Notes under the pieces: generated by a model
What the model was told of the DNA's origin: nothing
The model's input: only the letters and a program-made list of their open reading frames with translations
Database searches by the model: none
Shown here: positions 50,779 through 58,700 of the stretch, in pieces
Position numbering within the stretch: position 1 is the stretch's first letter
Layout of the letters: the number at the start of each line of letters is the position of its first letter
DNA from: a virus
Direction: 5' to 3' (one strand)
IMG/VR virus record: IMGVR_UViG_3300035665_000001
Span: 1-64,000 of that record
DNA length: 64,000 bases
Program-made: the position numbers and the translations under genes

Positions 50779-51846
50779 ATGAATGAGATTAAAAACCCAA
50801 CTCAATTACTAGCATCATTTCCACAATTGGGTTTCAATTTGGATAATTATGATATTGTTGCAAAATACGCAGGCTTTTTGGAATATGTGTTAGATGAAGA
50901 AATATTATTAAATATAGATAATGTACGATTACATGTTAGGGAATTTTTTAAAGAAGAATATGGTGTAACCTTTCCAAGGGTAAGTAAAAATTCATCAAAA
51001 TTTTGGATTGCTAGAGGCTTTTCTGAAGAAGAAGCGAAAATAAGAACTAAAGAATTTTATGATACTAAGATAAAAAATAACCGTGTATTGCCAACTCAAC
51101 TGCAATACTATCTGAATAAAGGTATGTCAGAAGAAGATGCTAAACAGGCTCTTAAAGATGAGCAAACCAAGCGTGTAAAAAAATTAACGGATAAAGAAAT
51201 AGCTAACCCAATGCTGAGAAAGCAACGTTTGTGGAATAATATCGAATATTGGTTGAATAAAGGTTTCACTGAGATTCAAGGGATGCAACTTATTGAAGAA
51301 AAGTTTAAATCTAGAAATCTTCAAACGATGGTTAAATTAACTAAAAAATTCCAAGATAAAGGCTTGAATTATGATGATGCACTAGAAAGTGCTCAAAAAG
51401 ATTATAAAAAGAGAGCAAAGAAAACTATGGATACTAGAATAGAAAATAATTCTTTTGGGTTTCAAAAAGCGTCAAAACAATCCTTGAAAGTTTTTCAACC
51501 GTTGATGGATAAGTTAGATGATGAAAGCATCGAGTATTTTGTGGGTGTTGAAGGCAACACAGAATACTTCTTAGCCTCCGGAACAGAATATTTCTACTCC
51601 TATGATTTTTGTGTTCCATCTAAAAAATTAATAATAGAATATCATGGTGAACACACCCACCCTAATCCTAATATGGATCCAGAAAGTTGGAAAAATTGGA
51701 AACATTGCTGGACTAAAAAATCAGCCAATGAGTGTAGAGCGAAGGATTTGAAAAAGATTAGATTAGCAGAGAACAAAGGATATAAGGTAATTGAAATTTT
51801 TGAAAGTGATAATTATGATTTATTGTCTTATCTTTTAGAAAACTAA
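50779..51846 (+). CDS. Free-standing homing endonuclease, EDxHD/Vsr-like type, 355 aa
   Basis: The N-terminal two thirds contain four related helical units: FWIARGFSEEEAKIRTKEF, YYLNKGMSEEDAKQALKDE, YWLNKGFTEIQGMQLIEEKF and KFQDKGLNYDDALESAQKDY. They are probably DNA-binding repeats. The C-terminal nuclease domain has TEYFYSYDFCVPSKKLIIEYHGEHTHPNP, then KKSANECRAKDLKKIRLAENKGYKVIEIFES, the pattern of Vsr-like endonucleases in T4-like phages (e.g. the F-CphI group). It stands between the sheath gene and a convergent unknown gene, with its own terminator. Target is probably a nearby structural gene of intron- or HEG-free relatives (inference). Confidence 0.82.
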   Translation: MNEIKNPTQLLASFPQLGFNLDNYDIVAKYAGFLEYVLDEEILLNIDNVRLHVREFFKEEYGVTFPRVSKNSSKFWIARGFSEEEAKIRTKEFYDTKIKNNRVLPTQLQYYLNKGMSEEDAKQALKDEQTKRVKKLTDKEIANPMLRKQRLWNNIEYWLNKGFTEIQGMQLIEEKFKSRNLQTMVKLTKKFQDKGLNYDDALESAQKDYKKRAKKTMDTRIENNSFGFQKASKQSLKVFQPLMDKLDDESIEYFVGVEGNTEYFLASGTEYFYSYDFCVPSKKLIIEYHGEHTHPNPNMDPESWKNWKHCWTKKSANECRAKDLKKIRLAENKGYKVIEIFESDNYDLLSYLLEN

Positions 51847-51868
51847 CTAATTTAGATACATTTAGGTT

Positions 51869-51896
51869 AAAAGGGATTTTTTAAAATCCCTTTTTT
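51869..51896. terminator. Bidirectional terminator between convergent genes
   Basis: AAAAGGGATTTT pairs with AAAATCCCTTTT (12 bp) with a TT loop and T-runs on the plus strand, A-run on the other side. It ends the endonuclease mRNA and probably the minus-strand mRNA of the gene at 51905. Confidence 0.85.
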
Positions 51897-51904
51897 ATGT
51901 GTGA

Positions 51905-52198
51905 TTAAGAATATTTGTCAATATTTAATGTGGTGAATACTCGACTGTTATCATATTCAAGAAAACTATCGTCAAGGTTATGTATTGTGGATTCATCGAC
52001 AATAACAGAATATTTAATTTTCCCATAAGAAAAAACGATATTTCTTACAATTCCAGTTAATATTTGTGATGGGAATTTAACTAATACAGGTTCACCAATT
52101 CTAAATTTACTCTCATTGGAAAAACAGTTGGTTTCATAATCATCTAAAGCATGTTTATATTGCATATCTCGATATACATCAACACAAACGTCTATCAT
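51905..52198 (-). CDS. Hypothetical protein, 97 aa
   Basis: GGAAA upstream of ATG 52198. The middle has a beta-barrel-like pattern (FRIGEPVLVKFPSQILTGIVRNIVFSYGKIKYSVIVD), resembling small SH3-type domains with a GIV turn. No recognised family. It follows the gp26-like pair on the same strand and is the last gene of that unit. Confidence 0.65.
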   Translation of the reverse strand: MIDVCVDVYRDMQYKHALDDYETNCFSNESKFRIGEPVLVKFPSQILTGIVRNIVFSYGKIKYSVIVDESTIHNLDDSFLEYDNSRVFTTLNIDKYS

Positions 52199-52217
52199 TT
52201 TTACATTTCCTCATTCA

Positions 52218-52439
52218 TCATCGTTTATTAGATTTTTTAATTTCTTCATTTTCTTTTTCACGTTGGATAACTAACTGATCTATCCAAAATTTTCGTTCAT
52301 CTGGTGTCATCATCATAGTTTCACTGCGTTGTGTATGCATGTGATAATTTAATGCCCACACTTCAAAAAGTATATTTTCGGATTGTTGTTTTAGAGATTT
52401 TAATATTGGTAAAACATCTTTTGCTCTAAAATTCTTCAA
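52218..52439 (-). CDS. Small protein, 73 aa, possibly the -1 frameshift extension of the gp26-like gene
   Basis: It is a charged helical sequence (AKDVLPILKSLKQQSENILFEVWALNYHM ... DERKFWIDQLVIQREKENEEIKKSNKR). The only start codon is TTG 52439, overlapping the stop of the upstream gene by 4 bp in the -1 frame. The frame has no stop between the slippery site at 52451-52457 and this TTG. It could thus be made by re-initiation or as the C-terminal end of a frameshift fusion, as known for tail-assembly chaperones. Position resembles T4 genes 26/51. Confidence 0.6.
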   Translation of the reverse strand: MKNFRAKDVLPILKSLKQQSENILFEVWALNYHMHTQRSETMMMTPDERKFWIDQLVIQREKENEEIKKSNKR

Positions 52440-53227
52440 CCCTCTTCGGAGAAAAAATTTGTAATATCCACCACAACATCGGTTTTTTCTTTATAACCAC
52501 AATGTGAACATTTCACATCTAAATCCATAACGGTACCAATTTTATTAACCTCTGTAAAATGATTAACAATAAACTTAAAATCTTTTGGGTTTGTTTGTTC
52601 GACCCATTGAGCGATTAACATTTTATCGGTTACTGTGTTCTTACTACCATTGAATTCAACATCAACTCGCTGAATACAACTTACAATTTTATCCAATTGT
52701 TCAGAAATATCATTATCATTAGCTTTTTGAATTTCAACAGCCTCTTTAAAAATAATAGGAATCATAAAAATTTCATAATTCTTAAATTTCAACATCAGCT
52801 GATCAAATGATTCTAATCTTCTAACAGGTAATTTAGTATAATCCACTTTTATTTCATTATGACTATTACATTCCGAACATACCCAACTAACTTTAGTCAT
52901 ATTACCATAAGTTAACACTCTAGCCTGTAACAACATTGATTCAACGTCAGCCCTAATCAACATTTCGGGTTTTTTCAATCCTAATATTGTATTTTTCAAA
53001 ATAATCATTGGAGCTTTTAAATCTTCTACTAATTTCTGATCAGTCCATATTAATTCATCTTTAGTGGTTAAAGATCTAACCTGCACAATACCATCGGGGG
53101 TTATTCCATTCTCTTGAAAAATATCATGCACACTACCATCCTCAAAATATGGAATTCCCTTTGAAGGTAAAACCATCTCATAGTAAGTTGGTTCCTGGGT
53201 TTGTAAAAGTGGGTTAAATTGACTCAT
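52436..53227 (-). CDS. gp26-like baseplate hub assembly protein (putative), 263 aa
   Basis: The opening PTYYEMVLPSKGIPY is like the conserved start (...PxYxxxLPSxGK...) of the T4 gp26/baseplate family. It has two Cys pairs: WVCSECNSHNEIKVDYTKLPVRRL (about 116-139) and VKCSHCGYKEKTDVVVDI near the C-terminus, the layout of the family's metal-binding C-x-x-C plus a second one. T4 gp26 (208 aa) helps assemble the baseplate hub and is not in the virion. The last codons contain a U-UUU-UUC slippery site. A late-type box lies upstream. Confidence 0.5.
   Translation of the reverse strand: MSQFNPLLQTQEPTYYEMVLPSKGIPYFEDGSVHDIFQENGITPDGIVQVRSLTTKDELIWTDQKLVEDLKAPMIILKNTILGLKKPEMLIRADVESMLLQARVLTYGNMTKVSWVCSECNSHNEIKVDYTKLPVRRLESFDQLMLKFKNYEIFMIPIIFKEAVEIQKANDNDISEQLDKIVSCIQRVDVEFNGSKNTVTDKMLIAQWVEQTNPKDFKFIVNHFTEVNKIGTVMDLDVKCSHCGYKEKTDVVVDITNFFSEEG
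52451..52457 (-). other. Candidate -1 ribosomal frameshift site (T TTT TTC)
   Basis: On the minus strand, in frame with the gp26-like gene, the codons read AAT-TTT-TTC, i.e. the heptamer T-TTT-TTC five codons before the stop. A -1 slip reads on through CTC-CGA-AGA-GGG-TTG into the 73-residue frame. No downstream pseudoknot was worked out by eye. Confidence 0.45.
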
Positions 53228-53281
53228 TTAAAAAATCTCCTTTTGAAATTTTATTTTTAGGTTATTTTACATTAATACATT

Positions 53282-53289
53282 TATTTATT
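53282..53289 (-). promoter_or_regulatory. Late-promoter-like box AATAAATA
   Basis: The minus strand reads CTAATAAATAAATG, 55 bp before ATG 53227 of the gp26-like gene. Confidence 0.45.
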
Positions 53290-53349
53290 AGAAAATTGTT
53301 TGGTTTTTTAAATAATTGAATAAATAAATAAAAATTATGATGGCATTGA

Positions 53350-53357
53350 TATAAATA
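53350..53357 (+). promoter_or_regulatory. T4-type late promoter box TATAAATA
   Basis: GATATAAATAATAAC lies 47 bp before ATG 53404. With 53282 it makes the gap a divergent pair of late promoters. Confidence 0.65.
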
Positions 53358-53403
53358 ATAACAGATAGTTAAGAACTGGCTAAAGGCTTAAAGGAGAAAT
53401 ATA

Positions 53404-54432
53404 ATGAAATTTGTTGAAATCGTGGAAATGGTTAGTGATATTGAATCAAAGTGTGAACATCTAACCGATGCTAAATTAGAATTACTTGAAGCAATTCTAA
53501 CAGAAGGGTCGGAAACTTCATTTGATTTAATGCACCATATTGATTATTTAGTAGAATTTGTTTCAGCTTATTCTGATAAAAATGCTAGAACAATTACAGA
53601 ATCAGTAAATTGTGGTAAAGTATTAGATGTAGTATTACAAGCAGTCCAAAGAAATACAAGAGATATGAATGCTTTTGTTACTGAAGCGTTAAATGGTGTT
53701 GGTGAAATTGATGTAGAATTATCACAAGATGAAACTAAATCGGTTACTCTACTTTCAATCGTAACAAACGCATTAACTGAAATGTATGGTATCAGTGAAG
53801 TAGAAAATATGCCAGCTGAAATGATTTTTGATATTGTTAATGAAGTCAAAAATTTAAAAATTAATGATGAAACCGATGAAATGGATTTATCTGAAATTGT
53901 TGAAGAAATTTCAGAAGCTTTAAAATCAGCAATCAGAGATGGTTCAATTGATTTTGACACCGATAATTATACAGGTGAAACATTATCAGAATTCTTAGAT
54001 GATTATACTGATACAGCTGATTTATTAGAAGAAATGGCGAAGGTTAATGAAGAAACTTTATCAGAATCAAAAGATAAAGATGGTGTTCGTCTTATGAAAA
54101 AAGCAAAAGATGCATCAATGTTAATTGAAAGCAAATATAAAAATTGTGCTAAAGGTGATGTTGAATGTATGAAGAAAAAAGCGAAAGCTGCTAAAGAATG
54201 GTATTCTAAACATGAAATGCCTGGTGGAGTTGACGTAAATAAAGTTAACCTTATTGGACGTTTAGGTGCACACATCCGTGTTGCTAAAAAAGCATTCAAA
54301 AAATTCCACGGAAAAGATCCCACACCAGATTTGATCCAATATGTTTGGGTTCCTGGAATCATTAAAAGAATGAGAATGAAAAATGCTAAATTGAAAGGTA
54401 AAGCAATGATTAAAAAACAAGGAATGAAATAA
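53404..54432 (+). CDS. Hypothetical protein, 342 aa, acidic body with basic tail
   Basis: The first 225 residues are acidic and helical (VEIVEMVSDIESKCEHLTDAKLELLEAILTEG ... ETLSEFLDDYTDTADLLEEMA). The last 110 are strongly basic (MKKKAKAAKEWYSKHEM ... RLGAHIRVAKKAFKKFHGK ... IKRMRMKNAKLKGKAMIKKQ). The segment KFHGKDPTPDLIQYVWVPGIIKRM resembles DNA-binding helices. Such a two-part charge layout suits a prohead core or internal DNA-binding protein. LLE|A and LTE|G sites for a prohead-type protease occur near residues 27-34. AAGGAG upstream and a strong terminator after. No firm family. Confidence 0.7.
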   Translation: MKFVEIVEMVSDIESKCEHLTDAKLELLEAILTEGSETSFDLMHHIDYLVEFVSAYSDKNARTITESVNCGKVLDVVLQAVQRNTRDMNAFVTEALNGVGEIDVELSQDETKSVTLLSIVTNALTEMYGISEVENMPAEMIFDIVNEVKNLKINDETDEMDLSEIVEEISEALKSAIRDGSIDFDTDNYTGETLSEFLDDYTDTADLLEEMAKVNEETLSESKDKDGVRLMKKAKDASMLIESKYKNCAKGDVECMKKKAKAAKEWYSKHEMPGGVDVNKVNLIGRLGAHIRVAKKAFKKFHGKDPTPDLIQYVWVPGIIKRMRMKNAKLKGKAMIKKQGMK

Positions 54433-54451
54433 TTTTTTCATAGTTTGTTTT

Positions 54452-54484
54452 AAAAAAGGGGGAATATAATTTCCCTTTTTTTTG
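54452..54484 (+). terminator. Terminator after the 342-aa gene
   Basis: AAAAAAGGG(G)GAA pairs with TTTCCCTTTTTT around TATAA, followed by further T. It lies 20 bp after the stop codon. Confidence 0.8.
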
Positions 54485-54517
54485 CATTTTAAAATTAATT
54501 TTTTGAGAATACACATC

Positions 54518-55183
54518 ATGATTGTTACAATAAAACCAAAAATTGATAGTAAATTGAAAATAATGTTTGATAAATTATTATCGACTACAGACAAAACATT
54601 ACCATTACATTTTAAATTTTTAAAAAATTTAACAGTCGAGTTACGTGAACAGTTTATGCAATACTTTTCATATACTACCAAATATGATTTAAAAGAATAT
54701 AATTTACTACACCGGAAATATAAAAATAACGAAAATATGCTCATTGATGCGATTCTTGATATGGTTACAGATTATAAAGATAGTGCTGTGTGGAAAACAA
54801 ATCATCTTGAAAAAATGAGAGGCATTTATTTAGGTTCAATGTACCAAATAAAATACAAAAATTACCACCATGATCCATTTCCACTCGTAATTTTTCTAAA
54901 CAGTTATGATGTAAATCATCAAAATTTTCAAGCAATAAATTTACACTATTTTTTTCCACAATACCGAGACTATTTAATAACTCAAATTCTAAGAATAAAC
55001 CAACCTAGAATAAAAAGTGGTAAGGAACCAATATTAACATTGCCTATAGTAAACAAATTAATACCAAGTGTAGGTATGGCTTATAGAAACTATAAGGCAG
55101 AAGAAATAAAAGTAATTGAAAGAATCAGTTACACCCGGTGGAAAACCTATTTACAAATCGATCATAGACAGGTTATACTATGA
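54518..55183 (+). CDS. Conserved-type phage protein of unknown function, 221 aa
   Basis: The start is ATG 54518 (MIVTIKPKIDSKLK...); the frame begins 36 bp earlier inside the terminator, which is not a likely start. The centre is GIYLGSMYQIKYKNYHHDPFPLVIFLNSYDVNHQNFQAINLHYFFPQYRDYL. The pattern of F/Y-rich strand, DPFPLVI, then a Gly/Asn turn and LHYF recurs in T4-like phages as a small conserved protein near structural genes. I recall no established function. It stands between the basic-tailed protein and the tape-measure unit. Confidence 0.7.
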   Translation: MIVTIKPKIDSKLKIMFDKLLSTTDKTLPLHFKFLKNLTVELREQFMQYFSYTTKYDLKEYNLLHRKYKNNENMLIDAILDMVTDYKDSAVWKTNHLEKMRGIYLGSMYQIKYKNYHHDPFPLVIFLNSYDVNHQNFQAINLHYFFPQYRDYLITQILRINQPRIKSGKEPILTLPIVNKLIPSVGMAYRNYKAEEIKVIERISYTRWKTYLQIDHRQVIL

Positions 55184-55214
55184 TTTTTTTATTACTGATT
55201 ATACTAACAAGGTG

Positions 55215-55245
55215 AATAAATAGAAATAGTTATAACATTGAGCAG
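55215..55245 (+). promoter_or_regulatory. Late-type box AATAAATA followed by ACATTGAGCAG leader motif
   Basis: AATAAATA (55215-55222) is followed 12 bp later by ACATTGAGCAG (55235-55245), which abuts the ATG at 55246. The same 11-mer occurs twice at 29441-29559, once 13 bp after a TATAAATA box. Confidence 0.5.
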
Positions 55246-55698
55246 ATGGGAAAAAATATGAGAATTTATAATACACTTAAAAAAATGATTACTAACACGG
55301 ATTCTAATGAAATTAGTGATGATTATGGTTTGACCGACAATTTCTCAGCATGTGGTATAAAAGTAAAGCTATCAAAAAAAGAATATTCTATATGGTCAAA
55401 ACAATATTTCCAAGGAAGCACATCATATAAAATATTCTTTAACAAGGTATATAATAAAAATTTAATGAGAATGCAAACCATTATCGATGATGCGTATGCA
55501 CTTGCAAAACAGGGATGTGTTATGCAAGAAACTTATGTAAGTTTCTATTTAGATGAATACAATTTTATAGAAATACCATTTGATATATTCTCAATAAATT
55601 ATGATATAAGTGATGCTTCAAAACGTATGACTCAATGGGATATATCTAATAGAAAACGAATTCTAAAAAAATACCCAGAATATGAAACAGATAATTAG
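55246..55698 (+). CDS. Hypothetical protein, 150 aa
   Basis: Start ATG 55246 or the second Met four codons later (MRIYNTLKKM...). It is mixed alpha/beta with a basic N-terminus (YNTLKKMI) and aromatic residues (YSIWSKQYFQGSTSYKIFFNKVYN; VSFYLDEYNFIEIPFDIF). It ends 50 bp before the tape-measure gene on the same strand, where a tail-assembly helper would be expected, but no family is recognised. Confidence 0.65.
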   Translation: MGKNMRIYNTLKKMITNTDSNEISDDYGLTDNFSACGIKVKLSKKEYSIWSKQYFQGSTSYKIFFNKVYNKNLMRMQTIIDDAYALAKQGCVMQETYVSFYLDEYNFIEIPFDIFSINYDISDASKRMTQWDISNRKRILKKYPEYETDN

Positions 55699-55748
55699 TC
55701 ACATATGAAAAAATTACTGACCGTTAGAGTTTATAAAGGAATATACTA

Positions 55749-58700
55749 ATGCCAATTAACAACAGAGCAATACAAGTAGAAACATCTGAATTTACCGACA
55801 GAATTAAAGATGCTGGAAATGATTTAGCAGAATTATCATATGTTATGCGGGATTTGGAATCAACATTAAATAATTCTAAAACAAGAAAGGCAGAACTTGC
55901 AAGACAAAAACTTACCGGTAGATTAACCGACGAGGAAGAAGCTGCATTGACAGCATTGACAGCTCAAATTGAAGCATTAGACGCAGTTAGAAAAAGAGGT
56001 GCACAAAAAGCAAAAAAATTAGATGCTCTGCAAGAATCTTTGGGTAGAAATATGGTAAACAGAGATCGGATGCTAGGTGATTCAATGACTGGCGTTCGTG
56101 GTGCATTGTTTCACGGTATGCGAGGTGTTCAAGCATTTACTGGTTCACTTGGTAACGTAGGAGAAAGTCTTTCCGAATTAAACACCGTAGTAGGTAGTAC
56201 AGGAACACAATTAAACAAGTCGTCCCAGGATTTATCCATAGTATTTGGTAAATTAGCAGATGCAGTATTAAGAGCCCGTGGACCATTTGCAATATTAGCA
56301 GCCGTAATAGGTGCAGCAGGTATTGCAGTAAAAAGGTATCACGATAGATTGGCAATCGCCCGAGACATGGGTGGTGGTGCTGGTTTATCTCGTGATTTAC
56401 AAAGTATGTCCACCAAACTAAATGTTGATCCTGACCAGTTAAAAGCATTGTCAAATACTATATCCGAAAGTTTTAACGTATCAATGACTAACAATCAAAA
56501 AGAAATCGCTAAGGTCTCTTTAAAAAATCAATTAGATGAAAAAGTTATGGGTAAAGAATATGCAGAAGATTCTATGGCATCAATGGCGGAATTAAAAGAT
56601 TCATTCACTGCAAATTCTCCAACAGCATTATTAACAAAAATGTCATCAGCTACGTCCGTTTTAGCTAAAACTATGGGTATTAGTAATAAGATGGCACTTG
56701 CACATATCAAGGCAATAAATCAAAATACAAAGGAACTTGCAGGTGAAGAAAATAGTGATGTTCAAGAGGCTATAAATGAAGGATTCATGGAAATGTCAGC
56801 TGGTTGGGATGCTAGTGGTTATGACCAAGAAACTCAGAAAAAACTAAGGGATACAGCAACTCAAAATCTTTCAGATGATAAGGTTGGGCACTCTGGAATC
56901 AGATTGCAAGAAAGTTTACATGATGGTTCTAAAGGTGGTCAAATACTACAGGCTAAAATGGAAAAAGCCAATATATCTGCTGACGATGCGTCTAAGTTAT
57001 ATCAGCGAAAATCGATGGGTGCCGTTATGACACCCGACGAAATGAAAAAACTTGCAATGCTTTCACAAATGCAGGCTGAAGCCGATGCAATCACAATGGA
57101 AGATCTTAGTAAAACTGCCAGAGAAAAAAGAGGAACAGCAGAAGGTACAGATGCAGAAAACAAACTAAGAATTCTCAGAGATAACGGGGCAAAACAAAAT
57201 TCTGGTGTTGCAAATGCCACCAATAAATCCTCAGTCAATGATATTTTATCCAAATCTGCAGCAGGTGATAAATCCTATGCCGCAAACAAGGATAGTGAAA
57301 AAAATACAGCTGCACTTAATAAACTCGTTGCTGGTATGGGGATAAAAAATTCTAAAGATAAAGATGATTTTTTAAAAACCTTACAGAATAGCCAACAAGA
57401 AGCAGAAAAAATAGGATTTGATAAAGATAAGTATAATAAGGCTTTACGTACACAAAGAGAGGCAATATTAAATAAAAACGGTGTGGCACTTTCTGGAAAA
57501 GAATCAGATAGTGAAATTGAAGCTAAATTCAACGAAAAAACTTCTACGGATCAACAGGAGTCTGCGAAAGATTCTGCGTTTTCAGCTGCATTAGACACTA
57601 ATAAATTAACTTCATTTATAGATAATTCTGCTACTTCAGGTGCTACTCTTGCAGGTAAAACAGTGCAAGGTCAAGACTTTAGAAACAATACAAGCGAAAA
57701 AACTTTAGCTGAAAACGAATTAACAGCTAACATGACTGGTGCTGAACAGGTAGAAAGAAAATTAGCAACCTTAGCTAGTGGTGCATTAGATACATTTGAA
57801 AATAAAATAATGGAAGTGGTAGAAAAAGCTATTGATCCTATAAACAAAGCAATAGATGGTTTAGTTAAGTCATTTACCTGGTTAAAAACTACATTAGACC
57901 CATTATTTACCGCAATAGGTGAATTATACGATAAAAATTTAAAACCCGTAATTGATAGATTTACCGCATGGTTTTCAACTGAAGGAATGGATAAACTAAA
58001 ATCATCGTTTGAAACTTTTGTAAATTGGTTATCATCTGTAACAACAAAGTTAGGTCCTATTTTTTCAGCAGTGACCGATTGGGGTGAAAAACATATTTTA
58101 CCCTTATTCAAAAAAATTGGAAATATTGCTGCAGCTTTATTTGGTGCTGCAGTAGATGTAGGAGAAGGGGTTGCAGGTGGTGTAACATCCGATACTGGAA
58201 CAGCAGCAATTGTAGGTTCCTTTAAACTATTAGGGGGCATAGTGGATGCAGTCACCAATAATTTGGAAATATTATTGACTGTATATGCAGGTCTTAAAAC
58301 TGCAATGTTGGCAGAAACATCAGCAAGATGGTTGATGGCAAAAAAACAGCAAATCTCATCTGCTATACCTGAGGTTACAGGTAGAGTAAGAGGTGCAGGA
58401 TCAAAACTTGGAAAAGCAGCTTTATATGCAGGTGCAGCTTATGGTGCAGCACATCTTATGAGTTCAGATGCACAGGCAGATGATGGTAGTGAAGGAGAAG
58501 ATAATAAATCAACTATTGAAAAAGTAATTGATAGTCCTGTTACTGATATAGCTTTGATGGCTGGTCCAATGCTCAAAAACTTAATTCCTGGCATTGGAAC
58601 TACACTAATGACCGCGTTAAGTGGTTTAGGTCCATTAGTATTAAGTGCATTGAGTGGTTTGGGTTCATTCTTAATGAGTACACTTACTCTAGCTGGACCA

